Shown: positions 10,395 to 19,989 of the stretch, one piece after another
Numbering within the stretch: position 1 is the stretch's first letter
Layout: every line of letters starts with the position of its first letter
Assembly (NCBI GenBank): GCA_014872815.1
Contig: WKFK01000014.1
Location: 558,001-622,000 of the forward strand
DNA length: 64,000 bases
Direction: 5' to 3'
From: Paracoccaceae bacterium
Lineage (GTDB): Bacteria > Pseudomonadota > Alphaproteobacteria > Rhodobacterales > Rhodobacteraceae
Position numbers and translations under genes: made by a program
The notes under the pieces: model-generated
The model's input: only the letters and a program-made list of their open reading frames with translations
Database searches by the model: none
What the model was told of the DNA's origin: nothing

Positions 10395-11801
10395 ATGAGC
10401 GCAGACGCAGTTCTCCAGCTGATCAAAGACGAAGATGCGGCATATGTCGACATCCGTTTCACCGACACCCGCGGCAAGCTGCAACACGTGACCGTGGACG
10501 TGGATCTTGTCGACGAAGACTTCCTCGAAGAAGGCTTCATGTTTGACGGCTCCTCCATCGCTGGCTGGAAATCCATCGAAAACTCCGACATGAAACTGAT
10601 CCCAGACACCACGTCTGCTTATGTGGATCCGTTCTATGCCGAGAAAACCATCTGCATCCACTGCTCCATCGTTGAGCCAGACACCGGCGAAGCCTACGAG
10701 CGTGACCCACGCGGCACCGCCGAAAAAGCCGAAGCATACCTGAAGTCCTCCGGCATCGGTGACGTGGCCTACATGGGTCCCGAAGCGGAATTCTTCCTGT
10801 TCGACGACGTTCGTTTCGAGAACAAAATCAACAAAGTATCCTACGAAGTTGACGCGATCGACGGTTCCTGGAACACCGATACTGAATATGAAATGGGCAA
10901 CATGGGCCACCGCCCTGGCGTCAAAGGCGGTTACTTCCCAGTAAACCCAACCGACGACAGCCACGACCTGCGCTCGGAGATGCTCTCCACCATGAAGCGT
11001 CTGGGTATGAAAACTGACAAGCACCACCACGAAGTGGCGTCCTGTCAACACGAGCTGGGCCTGATCTTTGACAGCCTGACCAAGCAAGCGGACGAGCTGC
11101 AGAAGTACAAATACGTGATCCACAACGTGGCCGCGTCTTACGGCAAATCCGCCACCTTCATGCCAAAGCCGATCTACGGCGACAACGGCACCGGCATGCA
11201 CGTGAACATGTCCATCTGGAAAGACGGCAAGCCGCTCTTTGCTGGCGACAAATACGCTGACCTGTCTGACGAAGCGCTGTACTTCATCGGCGGCATTCTG
11301 AAGCACGCGAAGACTCTGAACGCCTTCACCAACCCATCGACCAACTCCTACAAGCGTCTGATCCCGGGTTTTGAAGCGCCAGTTCTGCGCGCCTACTCCG
11401 CACGCAACCGGTCTGGCTGTGTTCGTATTCCTTGGACTGAAAGCCCGAAAGCCAAGCGCGTTGAGGCTCGTTTCCCGGATCCATCCGCGAACCCATACCT
11501 CTGCTTCGCAGCTCTGTTGATGGCTGGCCTTGACGGCATCAAAAACAAGATCGATCCAGGCGAAGCCATGGACAAAAACCTCTACGATCTGCCTGCTGAA
11601 GAACTGGCTGGCATCCCAACCGTATGTGGGTCCCTGCGCGAAGCTCTGGACTCTCTGGCTGCAGATCACGACTTCCTGCTGGCCGGCGACGTGTTCACCA
11701 AAGACCAGATCGAAGGCTACATCGAGCTGAAGATGGAAGAGGTTGAGCACTACGAGCACACCCCACACCCAGTTGAATTTGGCATGTACTACAGCTGCTA
11801 A
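10395..11801 (+). CDS. glnA: Glutamine synthetase type I
   Basis: Central ammonia-assimilating enzyme (468 aa, dodecamer), ATP + glutamate + NH3 to glutamine. Motifs in order: [11 protein letters not shown] near residue 52, the metal-site stretch [25 protein letters not shown], the ATP-site [23 protein letters not shown] and [19 protein letters not shown]. The adenylylation tyrosine lies in [13 protein letters not shown] near residue 398. Codon use is strongly biased toward C-ending codons, as expected for a highly expressed gene. It is co-transcribed with glnB and ends at a strong terminator. Confidence 0.98.
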   Translation: MSADAVLQLIKDEDAAYVDIRFTDTRGKLQHVTVDVDLVDEDFLEEGFMFDGSSIAGWKSIENSDMKLIPDTTSAYVDPFYAEKTICIHCSIVEPDTGEAYERDPRGTAEKAEAYLKSSGIGDVAYMGPEAEFFLFDDVRFENKINKVSYEVDAIDGSWNTDTEYEMGNMGHRPGVKGGYFPVNPTDDSHDLRSEMLSTMKRLGMKTDKHHHEVASCQHELGLIFDSLTKQADELQKYKYVIHNVAASYGKSATFMPKPIYGDNGTGMHVNMSIWKDGKPLFAGDKYADLSDEALYFIGGILKHAKTLNAFTNPSTNSYKRLIPGFEAPVLRAYSARNRSGCVRIPWTESPKAKRVEARFPDPSANPYLCFAALLMAGLDGIKNKIDPGEAMDKNLYDLPAEELAGIPTVCGSLREALDSLAADHDFLLAGDVFTKDQIEGYIELKMEEVEHYEHTPHPVEFGMYYSC

Positions 11802-11821
11802 ATCCGGGTCGGATCAAAAAC

Positions 11822-11850
11822 AAAAGGGCGCTCTTCGGGGCGCCCTTTTT
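11822..11850 (+). terminator. Terminator of glnBA
   Basis: Arms AAGGGCGC and GCGCCCTT with an 8-nt loop are followed by TTTGGTTTTT, directly after glnA. Confidence 0.9.
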
Positions 11851-11929
11851 GGTTTTTGCTTCATGTCAAAGCGCATCCCCCGAATTTGAGGCAGCATAAT
11901 GCCACCAAAAATTCAAAGGAGGACGACTC

Positions 11930-12367
11930 ATGGTTGAGAAAACCGAACACAGCAGCCTGTGGCCATCGCTATATGATCCGTTTCGTACCTTTGGCTCACG
12001 CCTTGCCGAATGGCTCAATCCCGCCTCAGAGGCCTCAAGTAGCGATGAAACCTACGACATCGCGATCGAATTGCCCGGCGTATCGGAGGACGACATAGAC
12101 CTCACTCTGCGCGACAATGTTCTGTCTATCAGTGGCGAGAAACGCTCTCAGGAAGAGAAAAAGGGCCACACGTGGTATTTCAGCGAACGCCAATATGGAG
12201 CGTTCCGCCGCTCGTTCCGTCTGCCTGAGGATGCGGAAGGCAGCAAAGCGGCCGCACATATGACCGATGGTATTTTGCACATAAGCGTGCCGAAAAAGGC
12301 GCCTGCCCCCAAGGCGGAAGACACGCGCATCCAAATCAAACGGCACAAACCGATAGAAGATCGTTAA
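11930..12367 (+). CDS. Hsp20/alpha-crystallin family small heat-shock protein
   Basis: ATP-independent holdase chaperone (145 aa). The alpha-crystallin domain spans residues 40-135: YDIAIELPGVSEDDIDLTLRDNVLSISGEK, the FRLPEDAEGSKAAAHMTDGILHISVPK loop and the GIL motif. The N-terminal region (WPSLYDPFRTFGSRLAEWLNP) matches the alphaproteobacterial HspD/IbpA-like class. AAGGAGGA precedes the ATG. It stands alone with a 128-bp upstream region; I could not identify a convincing RpoH promoter there. Confidence 0.92.
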   Translation: MVEKTEHSSLWPSLYDPFRTFGSRLAEWLNPASEASSSDETYDIAIELPGVSEDDIDLTLRDNVLSISGEKRSQEEKKGHTWYFSERQYGAFRRSFRLPEDAEGSKAAAHMTDGILHISVPKKAPAPKAEDTRIQIKRHKPIEDR

Positions 12368-12433
12368 AAACGGGCTGCCCTGAGATATTCGCTCAGGGCA
12401 TCGCCAGAAAATACTGGGGAAGCGCAAAGACCC

Positions 12434-13078
12434 TTAGCGCACCCCTTCGCGGCCTTTGTCCACGCGGTAATACGCCCACAGAAGCCGTGCGGCCACGGAT
12501 CGCCATGGCGACCAGTCTTCCGCCATCTGGCGCAGCGCCCGCTCTTTTGGGCGCTCTGGCAAATCAAACAACATGCGCGCACTTTCTTGCAGCGCCAGAT
12601 CACCGGGTGCAAACACATCCGCCCGCCCCAGCGAAAACATCGCATAGATTTCCGCGGTCCATATCCCGACCCCGCTGACGTTCGTCAGTGTTTTGAAGAC
12701 CACCTCATTTGGGGCCGTTCTCAAAGCGTCAAAATCAATGCCTTCAGCGGCCAATGCGCGCGCATACCGCATTTTTTGCCGGCTTAAACCTGCCGCGCGC
12801 AAATCCTCATCAGAGGCCGCGGTGATGGCTTTGGGCGATATCAAACCAGCGTCTTGCAGGCGCTGCCAAATCGCCGCCGCCGAGGCCACGCTCACCTGTT
12901 GGCTGACAATCGCGCTAAGCAACTGATCAAACCCATCAGGTCGCAAGCGCAGCGGCAAAGGCCCGGTCAATTCCAATGCCCGCGCAAACCGCGCATCCTG
13001 CGAAGCCAGCCAAGCGGCCCCTTCGACCACACAGTCTTCGGTTTTGATGATCCGCCCTACGTCCACAAGTGCCCCCAT
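12434..13078 (-). CDS. DNA-3-methyladenine glycosylase II (HhH-GPD family)
   Basis: Base-excision repair glycosylase (214 aa) of the AlkA-like HhH-GPD superfamily, removing alkylated purines. The LLSAIVSQQVSVASAAAIWQRL segment opens the core, LSRQKMRYARALA follows, and the helix-hairpin-helix LTNVSGVGIWTAEIYAMFSL precedes the catalytic aspartate in VFAPGDLALQ. The C-terminus SPWRSVAARLLWAYYR is typical. It lacks the N-terminal domain of E. coli AlkA, as is usual for the short form. It is convergent with the Hsp20 gene. Confidence 0.9.
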   Translation of the reverse strand: MGALVDVGRIIKTEDCVVEGAAWLASQDARFARALELTGPLPLRLRPDGFDQLLSAIVSQQVSVASAAAIWQRLQDAGLISPKAITAASDEDLRAAGLSRQKMRYARALAAEGIDFDALRTAPNEVVFKTLTNVSGVGIWTAEIYAMFSLGRADVFAPGDLALQESARMLFDLPERPKERALRQMAEDWSPWRSVAARLLWAYYRVDKGREGVR

Positions 13079-13159
13079 TGCTGCCGCGACACTTTAGTCG
13101 CACCCACACGAGGAGCCAAGCTCTGGACCTGCGCTGATTAACAAGCTAACGCTTGGCGC

Positions 13160-14389
13160 ATGAGTGATACTATAACCCTCCCCGCTGATGACAGCCGCGC
13201 CAAGCGCAATGTGTTGATTCTGGTTCTGGCGCAGGCGTTCCTAGGCTCGCAGATGCCCCTAATCTTCACAATCGGCGGGCTGGCGGGCCAATCCCTCGCG
13301 TCCAATGTGTGCTTTGCCACTCTGCCCATTTCGCTCATTGTTTTGGGTTCCATGGTGTCCGCGACGCCGCTATCGTCTTTTATGCAAAAATACGGCCGTC
13401 GTGCGGGGTTCATCGTCGGCGCACTTGGCGGTGCATTGGGAGGTGCCATCGGCGCCTACGGACTCTACCTCAACAGCTTCCCGATCTTCCTCGCGGGCTC
13501 TTTCCTGACCGGCGTCTACATGTCAGCCCAGGGCTTCTACCGTTTTGCAGCGGCTGACACCGCCTCCGAAGCGTTCCGCCCGAAGGCGATTTCCTATGTC
13601 ATGGCAGGCGGGTTGCTGTCGGCCATCATTGGCCCTCAACTGGTCAAGGTCACATCGGACTCGATGGTTATCCCGTTCCTGGGCGCCTACATCGCAGTGA
13701 TCGGCATCAACCTGATCGGTTCACTGCTGTTCCTGTTCATTGACATTCCAAAGCCACCAGAACCCTCGGCTGACGCGCCCAAGGGACGCACGCGCTGGGA
13801 ACTGCTCACCAGCCCGCGCATTGCGGTATCCGTGATCTGCGGCATGGTGGCTTACGCGCTGATGAACCTGGTCATGACCTCGACACCTTTGGCCGTCGTC
13901 GGCTGTGGCTTTGAGCAAAACGACGCGGCGGACGTGGTCACAGCACACGTGCTGGCGATGTTTGTGCCCTCGTTCTTCACCGGTCATCTGATTGCAAAAT
14001 TTGGCGTCGAGAAGATCCTCGCTTTGGGTATTCTGATCCTCGCCGCTGCCGGTGGCGTCGCGCTTCAGGGTGTGAACCTTGAAAACTTCTTTATCGCCTT
14101 GATCCTGCTTGGCGTGGGTTGGAACTTTGGCTTCATCGGTGCCACCACTATGCTTGCCGGTGCGCACACCGTCGAAGAGCGCGGCCGCATGCAAGGTATG
14201 AACGATGTGATTGTCTTTGGTGGCGTTACACTGGCATCTCTGGCCTCCGGCGGCCTGATGAACTGTTCCGGGGGTGACGCGGTGACCGGTTGGACCAGCG
14301 TGAATCTCGCCATGGCGCCCTTCCTGATGCTGGCCGGTGGCGCGCTCATCTGGCTGATGTTCCGCCCCACCGACGAAAAAGCCGCCTAA
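13160..14389 (+). CDS. Major facilitator superfamily transporter
   Basis: Inner-membrane secondary transporter (409 aa) with about twelve hydrophobic segments. The loop 2-3 motif is degenerate (SFMQKYGRRAGFIVGALGG, near residue 75). A central hydrophilic region (DIPKPPEPSADAPKGRTRWELL) separates the halves, and the C-terminal half has LIAKFGVEKILALGILIL and GWNFGFIGATTML. Substrate cannot be read from sequence. It is divergent from alkA and ends at an inverted repeat (GCGGGCGTT/AACGCCCGC, about 14399-14422) shared with the convergent next gene. Confidence 0.85.
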   Translation: MSDTITLPADDSRAKRNVLILVLAQAFLGSQMPLIFTIGGLAGQSLASNVCFATLPISLIVLGSMVSATPLSSFMQKYGRRAGFIVGALGGALGGAIGAYGLYLNSFPIFLAGSFLTGVYMSAQGFYRFAAADTASEAFRPKAISYVMAGGLLSAIIGPQLVKVTSDSMVIPFLGAYIAVIGINLIGSLLFLFIDIPKPPEPSADAPKGRTRWELLTSPRIAVSVICGMVAYALMNLVMTSTPLAVVGCGFEQNDAADVVTAHVLAMFVPSFFTGHLIAKFGVEKILALGILILAAAGGVALQGVNLENFFIALILLGVGWNFGFIGATTMLAGAHTVEERGRMQGMNDVIVFGGVTLASLASGGLMNCSGGDAVTGWTSVNLAMAPFLMLAGGALIWLMFRPTDEKAA

Positions 14390-14408
14390 GCAAATGGGCG
14401 GGCGTTTA

Positions 14409-15182
14409 TTACCAACGCCCGCTCACACCGCGCCACAACAAGCCGACCCGTTTGCCAAACTCGCTCATGCCAAGCGCGCCTTGCGCCACGCGTTCGGGCT
14501 CTGCCGCCGCTTGCGACAACACCGTGTCGACTTGCCAACAGCTCAGAAAAGCCTGGGCCGCCGCGCGGGACACCTGATGCCGCTGGGCGCGCGCCGCACG
14601 CAGCCGCGCCAATCCATCTTGTGCCAACTCACGCACCGCTTCTGGTCGACCGTCAACCAAAGGCACCCGCTTCTGCGCCTCCAGCGCCGGGATCGCCACC
14701 AACCAATTCGCCAGCGCCAGTGCATAGCCAGCGTCCAGTGCAATAGCTTCCTCACAAGGTCCCAGACTACGCGCCGCTGCCAAAAGCAACGCGCCGCCAG
14801 TGTCCTGCAAGTACCGCGTCTGATGCGCCAGGTCCTCAAACGGATCTTTGTAAATATCCCACCGCCGCGCCTCGATCAAACGATCCAGAACCTCTGCATC
14901 CTCCGCACTCAGCACCTCTGCCAAAGGTGACACCACCTCATGCCGGCGCACGGCCTTGCCCTCGCGGATTTCCTCCAGCGCATCGCGCCACCATTGCAGG
15001 CGCATCTCGGCAATCATGGTCTCCTGCGTCACCCAAGGCGCCCGCGCCACTTCCACGTTAAACCCGTAAATTGGCAATAGCACATCGCGCGCCGCAGGTT
15101 TCGCCGCCAACACAGCGGCAAAGCGATCCGGGTCCCCCCGCTGTACCAATTCGGCACAGGCATTCAGGTCTTGCTGGCTCAC
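14409..15182 (-). CDS. Squalene/phytoene synthase family protein
   Basis: A 257-aa protein of the squalene/phytoene synthase superfamily, closest in layout to the short NDUFAF6-like members. It has LPIYGFNVEVARAPWVTQETMIAEMRLQWWRDALEEI (residues about 38-75) and YLQDTGGALLLAAARSLG, but the canonical DxxxD pairs of true prenyl-diphosphate head-to-head synthases are not obvious. A role in respiratory complex I assembly or in isoprenoid metabolism is possible; no carotenoid or hopanoid genes are adjacent. Confidence 0.8.
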   Translation of the reverse strand: MSQQDLNACAELVQRGDPDRFAAVLAAKPAARDVLLPIYGFNVEVARAPWVTQETMIAEMRLQWWRDALEEIREGKAVRRHEVVSPLAEVLSAEDAEVLDRLIEARRWDIYKDPFEDLAHQTRYLQDTGGALLLAAARSLGPCEEAIALDAGYALALANWLVAIPALEAQKRVPLVDGRPEAVRELAQDGLARLRAARAQRHQVSRAAAQAFLSCWQVDTVLSQAAAEPERVAQGALGMSEFGKRVGLLWRGVSGRW

Positions 15183-15227
15183 GTCTCGCCCTCAGATTTG
15201 CGTTTCATGGAGTACGGCCTACGTCGC

Positions 15228-16859
15228 CTAGTGGACCACCCGTGCGCCATCATGCACCAGTTTCCAGTTCAGCGCATCGAGCAGCGCCTCAAAGCTCGCA
15301 TCCACTATGTTGGCGGACACGCCCACCGTAGACCAATGACGCCCGGTGTCGTCTTCAAAGTCTATGATAACCCGCGTGACGGCCTCGGTACCGCCATTGG
15401 TGATCCGCACCTTAAAGTCGACCAGCCTCACGTCATCTATCACGCTCTGATACGGTCCAAGGTCCGATTTCAACGCTTGCCAAAGCGCGTTTACCGGTCC
15501 TTCGTCGCTCATTTCCTCGGCATGATCGTTTTTGAAATAGCTGGTGGTCTTATCGCCATTGGGCAGCTGCACCGTCACCACCGCCTCACTTTCCACCACC
15601 AGATGGCCACGGGCATTGCGCCGCCGCTCTGAAATCACCCGATAGCGCTCCACGTCAAAGAACCGCTCGCTGAGCCCCAAGGCGTCCCGCGCCAAAAGCT
15701 CAAAACTCGCCTGCGCGCTGTCGTAGGAATAGCCTTTGTCCTCGGCATCCTTGATACGGTTGAGAATATCACCAAGCGCCGGATTTCCCTTCTCGACCTC
15801 AAGCCCCGCATCCGCCAACCGCTTGCGCAGATTGCTCTGGCCGGCTTGGTTGGACATCGGAATGACCCGCTCATTGCCCACCACAGAAGGGTCCACATGC
15901 TCATAAGTGCTTGGGTCTTTCAGGATCGCACTGGCGTGCAACCCCGCCTTATGGGCAAAGGCACTGGCCCCCACATAGGCCGCCTGCCGCATTGGCACGC
16001 GGTTCAATATGTCGTCCAGCATCCGGCTCGCCCGGGTTAGCCCTTCCAGCGTCTCAAGGCTCACCCCAATGTCCAGCGTGCTGGCATACGGCTCTTTCAG
16101 CAAAAGCGTCGGTATCAGGGTCGTCAGGTTGGCATTGCCACAGCGCTCACCCAGACCATTCAAAGTGCCCTGCACCTGCCGCGCCCCGGCGTCCACCGCT
16201 GCCAGCGAGTTGGCAACCGCGTGTTCCGTGTCATTATGTGTGTGAATGCCAAGGTGATCGCCTGGAATGCCCGCCGCAATCACCGCCTTGGTGATCTCAT
16301 AGACCTCCCGCGGCAATGCCCCGCCATTGGTGTCACACAACACAACCCACCGCGCCCCCGCCGCGTAGGCCGCCTTCACCGCCTCCAGCGCATAGGTCGG
16401 GTTGGCTTTGTACCCATCAAAGAAATGCTCCGCGTCAAACAGCGCCTCGCGGCCTTGCGCCACCATGTAAGCCACAGATTTCGCGATGTTTTCCGTGTTT
16501 TCTTCCAGCGTGATGCCAAGCGCCGTGGTGACGTGAAAATCATGCGTCTTGCCCACCAGACAGACCGCTTCGGTGCCCGCGTTCATCACGGCGGCCAAAA
16601 CATCATCATTTTCCGCCGACATTCCCGCGCGCTTGGTCATGCCAAAGGCGGTGAAGGTGGCGTTCAGCTTTGGCCTGGTCTCAAAAAACGCGCTGTCGGT
16701 CGGGTTCGCCCCGGGCCAGCCGCCTTCGATGTAGTCGATGCCCATGGCGTCCAAGGTCGCCGCGATCTGCGCCTTTTCACTGGTGGAAAACTGCACACCC
16801 TGTGTCTGCTGCCCATCACGCAGCGTGGTGTCGTAGAGATAGAGGCGTTCCTTGCGCAT
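15228..16859 (-). CDS. cimA: (R)-citramalate synthase
   Basis: Condenses pyruvate and acetyl-CoA to citramalate, the threonine-independent route to 2-oxobutyrate and isoleucine (543 aa). The HMGL-like TIM barrel opens YLYDTTLRDGQQTQGVQFS and contains VLCDTNGGALPREV and GIHTHNDTEHAVANSLAAVDAG with the metal-binding histidines. The C-terminal LeuA dimer/regulatory domain (residues about 400-530) includes EAVVTVQLPNGD and the allosteric isoleucine-binding fold. Length and DTTLRDGQQ favour cimA over leuA. It is downstream of cysS on the same strand. Confidence 0.92.
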   Translation of the reverse strand: MRKERLYLYDTTLRDGQQTQGVQFSTSEKAQIAATLDAMGIDYIEGGWPGANPTDSAFFETRPKLNATFTAFGMTKRAGMSAENDDVLAAVMNAGTEAVCLVGKTHDFHVTTALGITLEENTENIAKSVAYMVAQGREALFDAEHFFDGYKANPTYALEAVKAAYAAGARWVVLCDTNGGALPREVYEITKAVIAAGIPGDHLGIHTHNDTEHAVANSLAAVDAGARQVQGTLNGLGERCGNANLTTLIPTLLLKEPYASTLDIGVSLETLEGLTRASRMLDDILNRVPMRQAAYVGASAFAHKAGLHASAILKDPSTYEHVDPSVVGNERVIPMSNQAGQSNLRKRLADAGLEVEKGNPALGDILNRIKDAEDKGYSYDSAQASFELLARDALGLSERFFDVERYRVISERRRNARGHLVVESEAVVTVQLPNGDKTTSYFKNDHAEEMSDEGPVNALWQALKSDLGPYQSVIDDVRLVDFKVRITNGGTEAVTRVIIDFEDDTGRHWSTVGVSANIVDASFEALLDALNWKLVHDGARVVH

Positions 16860-16907
16860 AGCTTGGCCTTCCGCTGTGTCTCAAATGCAGGCCGGAGCGC
16901 CCACACG

Positions 16908-16938
16908 AAAAAGGCGCGCGCTTACCCGCGCACGCCTG
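16908..16938 (-). terminator. Terminator of cysS
   Basis: On the minus strand AGGCGTGCGCG and GCGCGCGCC form an imperfect hairpin followed by TTTTT, just after the cysS stop and before cimA. Confidence 0.75.
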
Positions 16939-16944
16939 TTTGTC

Positions 16945-18333
16945 TTAGTCCAGCAGTCCTGCCAGCTTGCTCTCGTCAAATCCTGCCGCCGGAGACAATT
17001 CCACACCCGCTTTACTCATGCGAACCTCGACACCGGCATCGACCAAGGCCGACTTCAGTGCATCAACAGGCGCAAAATCTTTGGTCTCCATGGCATTTGC
17101 CCGCAATGCAGCCAGCCTATCGGCTAGCGCGCCCAGGTCGACATCCCCGGCTTGCGCCCAGTCCGCCAACTCATCAGTCAACAGTCCCAGCATCTGCGCC
17201 CCAGCCAGAAGCGCCGCCGCCTCCCCTGCACTGGCAAAGCCGTGCAGCGCCGCAATTGCACCAGCAGTGTTCAGGTCATCAGCCACGCAATCCAACACCT
17301 GTGCAGGCACGGTGGCCGCGGGCTCTACGCCCGCTGTCAACGTCCGCCACTTGCGCAACGTTGCCTTGGCCTCCGCAGCTTTCTTAGCGGTCCAGTCCAT
17401 CGGCTTGCCGTAATGCGTGCTCAAGAACACAAAACGGATCACCTCGCCCGGCACACCCGGATGGCCGTCATGCCCATCCAGCAAATCGCGCACGGTGAAG
17501 AAGTTGCCCAAAGACTTGGACATCTTCTTGCCTTCCACCTGCAACATTTCATTGTGCAGCCAGTAATTCGCCATATGCTGCCCGCCGTTGGCGCAGCAGC
17601 TCTGGGCAATCTCATTTTCATGGTGCGGGAACATCAAATCGTTGCCACCGCCGTGGATGTCAAAATGCGCCCCCAACAGCTCATAGGACATCGCCGAGCA
17701 TTCAATATGCCACCCCGGACGCCCCCGCCCCCAGGGGCTGTCCCAGCCCGGAATTTTTTCGTCGGACGGCTTCCACAGCACAAAATCCATCGGATCTTCT
17801 TTGTAGCTTGCCACCTCAACCCGCGCGCCTGCGATCATGTCATCCACAGACCGGCCCGAGAGCTTGCCGTAGTCGTCATATTTGCGCACCCGAAACAACA
17901 CGTGGCCGTCATGGGCATAGGCAAAGCCATCCGCAATCAGCTTCTCAATCATAGTGATCATCTCACCGATGTACTGCGTGGCACGCGGCATATGGTTGGG
18001 CTCCATCGCACCCAAGGCGCCCATGTCATCAAGATACCACTGCGTGGTTTCCGCCGTGATGTCCCCAATCGCACGCCCGCTTTCCGCCGCCCGTGCGTTG
18101 ATCTTGTCATCCACGTCGGTGAAGTTGCGCACATAGGTCACGTGATCGGCGCCATAGACCTCGCGCAGCAGGCGGTAAAGCACGTCAAACACCACCACAG
18201 GCCGCGCATTGCCAATATGCGCGCGGTCATACACCGTAGGTCCACAGACATACATCCGCACATTTTCAGGATCGATCGGCTCAAACACCTCTTTTCGGCG
18301 TTTCAGCGTATTGTGCAGCTTGATCTCAGTCAT
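16945..18333 (-). CDS. cysS: Cysteinyl-tRNA synthetase
   Basis: Class I aminoacyl-tRNA synthetase (462 aa) charging tRNA-Cys. The [22 protein letters not shown] segment carries the first zinc-site cysteine and the HIGN motif; the remaining zinc ligands are in [14 protein letters not shown] and [11 protein letters not shown]. The KKMSKSLGN motif follows near residue 265. The conserved start [13 protein letters not shown] is at 18333 with GAGGAG 8 nt upstream; a longer in-frame reading begins at 18384 but has no family similarity. Confidence 0.97.
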   Translation of the reverse strand: MTEIKLHNTLKRRKEVFEPIDPENVRMYVCGPTVYDRAHIGNARPVVVFDVLYRLLREVYGADHVTYVRNFTDVDDKINARAAESGRAIGDITAETTQWYLDDMGALGAMEPNHMPRATQYIGEMITMIEKLIADGFAYAHDGHVLFRVRKYDDYGKLSGRSVDDMIAGARVEVASYKEDPMDFVLWKPSDEKIPGWDSPWGRGRPGWHIECSAMSYELLGAHFDIHGGGNDLMFPHHENEIAQSCCANGGQHMANYWLHNEMLQVEGKKMSKSLGNFFTVRDLLDGHDGHPGVPGEVIRFVFLSTHYGKPMDWTAKKAAEAKATLRKWRTLTAGVEPAATVPAQVLDCVADDLNTAGAIAALHGFASAGEAAALLAGAQMLGLLTDELADWAQAGDVDLGALADRLAALRANAMETKDFAPVDALKSALVDAGVEVRMSKAGVELSPAAGFDESKLAGLLD

Positions 18334-18578
18334 AAGTGGCTCCTCAGCACACGGTTGGTCCGTGGCGGGCTTACCAATTCTCAAACATGTTTGAAATAGA
18401 AGAACGGCCCGCCTGACGATGTCAGCAGGTAATGCAGCAGCAAATAATAATGGTGCGTACAGTGTTCATGGCGCTGACCCTATGCGCGGGCCTTTCGAGG
18501 GTCAAGACCATGATTTTGATGGAGCCCCAAAACAAGACAGCGGCGCAGAAACCCGCACCGCTGTACCTTTTTCATTTA

Positions 18579-19523
18579 TCAGCGCCACAATCTGGCCCGC
18601 GTCAACCGCCCCAAAGGCAGGCTCTGCGGAAGACTGGCCGACCAACCGGTCTGCGCCAATATCGTCAGCGCCACGCCAATCGCCGTGATCACAGCCCCGG
18701 TCCAACTGATCGGGCCGTAACGTTCTCCCAGAAAGACCACTCCGACAACGAGGCCAACCGCGGCCGCGACATACCCGATCTGGCTCAACAAAACAGGACC
18801 ACCCAGTTTCTGAAGCCGGAAATAGGCCGGGAAGGTCAGCGCCGCCGCCACAATCTGTACCGCAGCAACCCAGGGCACATTCGCGATGGAAAGAAACGCA
18901 CCCGCTTCACCACGCGCAACCAGAACCGCGATCAGCGCAACAATCGCCGCCCCATGGCTCCAGAACGCCAACGCCATAGGATGTGCACCCTCCGGCCAAT
19001 CAATTGTGCGATACACATTGCCCGCCGCCAAAATGAGTGGAATTGTCAGGCCCACAAAAGACCACAGCACAGTGCCATCTACCCCGCCGCGCCCAAAGGC
19101 CACCATCAACGCCCCAACCAGGCCAAAGCCAATCCCCAGAAGCCCCAAACGGGACGGTGTCTTGAGCCCAAACATCGCTGACAGCGCCAAGGTTGCCACG
19201 GGCGACAAAGCAAACATCATTCCCACCTGCCCCGCGCCGAGTTTGGGCACCAGACCAAAGATCAACAAGTTGATCCCGGCAAAGCTCACGAGGCCTGAAA
19301 TCACCACATACCGCAGCATCTTGCCCCGCGGCAGTTTCAAATGTCCCTGCGCAGCCAGCACTGGGAATAGGCTCAAACTGGCCCCCATCGACACAAGCAA
19401 AGCCCATGCTATGGGAGAGACCCCAGCTGCCGCAGAAATTTTACTGAGAGGGAAGCCGACACCCAAAAGGGCACCGCACCAGATCAACAGCCCAACGGGG
19501 CCCACATTGCGTACCTCAGGCAT
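18579..19523 (-). CDS. DMT superfamily (EamA) transporter
   Basis: A 314-aa inner-membrane protein with ten hydrophobic segments in two EamA repeats (GPVGLLIWCGALLGVGFPL... and LSQIGYVAAAVGLVVGVVFLGERY). Substrate unknown; relatives export amino acids, nucleosides or drugs. Its start overlaps the end of the VOC gene by 8 nt, so the two form an operon. That operon reads away from soxR with a SoxR box between them, suggesting a role in exporting redox-active or electrophilic compounds. The tail SLPQSLPLGRLTRARLWR is extended. Confidence 0.87.
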   Translation of the reverse strand: MPEVRNVGPVGLLIWCGALLGVGFPLSKISAAAGVSPIAWALLVSMGASLSLFPVLAAQGHLKLPRGKMLRYVVISGLVSFAGINLLIFGLVPKLGAGQVGMMFALSPVATLALSAMFGLKTPSRLGLLGIGFGLVGALMVAFGRGGVDGTVLWSFVGLTIPLILAAGNVYRTIDWPEGAHPMALAFWSHGAAIVALIAVLVARGEAGAFLSIANVPWVAAVQIVAAALTFPAYFRLQKLGGPVLLSQIGYVAAAVGLVVGVVFLGERYGPISWTGAVITAIGVALTILAQTGWSASLPQSLPLGRLTRARLWR

Positions 19524-19890
19524 AACTGATCACCTCGTACTCCACATCGTCAGGTCCATCGAAATAGAACCGCTTGCCCGGTTCGTAATCCGCATGATTG
19601 ACAGGCACAAATCCTGCCGCCTTTACCCGAGCCTCAATCATATCAAGGTCCGTCACCACGACACCAATATGGTTCAATCCGCCGGCGCGATAGTAGCTCT
19701 CTTCCGCGTTCTGGATGTCCTTGGGCGGCGCATAAAGCGCGAGATAGCTCTCGGTATCCCCTACATGCACAGTGTGTCCGCCGTAAATCGAGTCGCCTTC
19801 CCAGCGGACCTGCCAATCAAACAGCTCACACAGCATCGCGGCAGTAGCCTTTGGGTCGCGCACAGTCAGGTTCACATGTTCCAGTTTCAT
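19516..19890 (-). CDS. VOC family (glyoxalase/bleomycin-resistance fold) protein
   Basis: A 124-aa vicinal-oxygen-chelate protein: MKLEHVNLTVRDPKATAAML opens the first beta-alpha-beta-beta-beta unit, and GGLNHIGVVVTDLDMIEARVKAAGF with FYFDGPDDVEYEVISYA forms the second. Candidate metal ligands are His5, the His in LNHIG and the Glu in VEYEV. The reaction is unknown. It is the promoter-proximal gene of the SoxR-linked VOC-DMT operon, so it may modify a reactive small molecule that the DMT partner exports. Confidence 0.87.
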   Translation of the reverse strand: MKLEHVNLTVRDPKATAAMLCELFDWQVRWEGDSIYGGHTVHVGDTESYLALYAPPKDIQNAEESYYRAGGLNHIGVVVTDLDMIEARVKAAGFVPVNHADYEPGKRFYFDGPDDVEYEVISYA

Positions 19891-19927
19891 CGCTCTGGGT
19901 CCTTCCTTAGAATTTCTTGATGGACTT

Positions 19928-19958
19928 AGGCTAATCTCTCAAGTTAACTTCAGCACAA
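19928..19958 (-). promoter_or_regulatory. SoxR box inside a 19-bp-spacer promoter for the VOC-DMT operon
   Basis: TCTCAAGTTAACTTCAGC (19937-19954) matches the E. coli soxS SoxR box in 15 of 18 positions around the CAAGTTAACTT core. On the minus strand it lies between TTGTGC (-35, 19958-19953) and TAGCCT (-10, 19933-19928) with a 19-bp spacer, the elongated spacing typical of MerR-family-activated promoters. It is in the 99-bp region between the VOC gene and soxR. Confidence 0.8.
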
Positions 19959-19989
19959 GAACTTCTTTTCAAACAAAATCAATGATCTA

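Noticed and set aside
18334-18578. Small plus-strand ORFs between cysS and the DMT gene (from 18419 and 18432)
   Set aside because: Both run deep into the DMT gene antisense, have no clear ribosome-binding site and low-complexity products. I see nothing else in this 245-bp gap.
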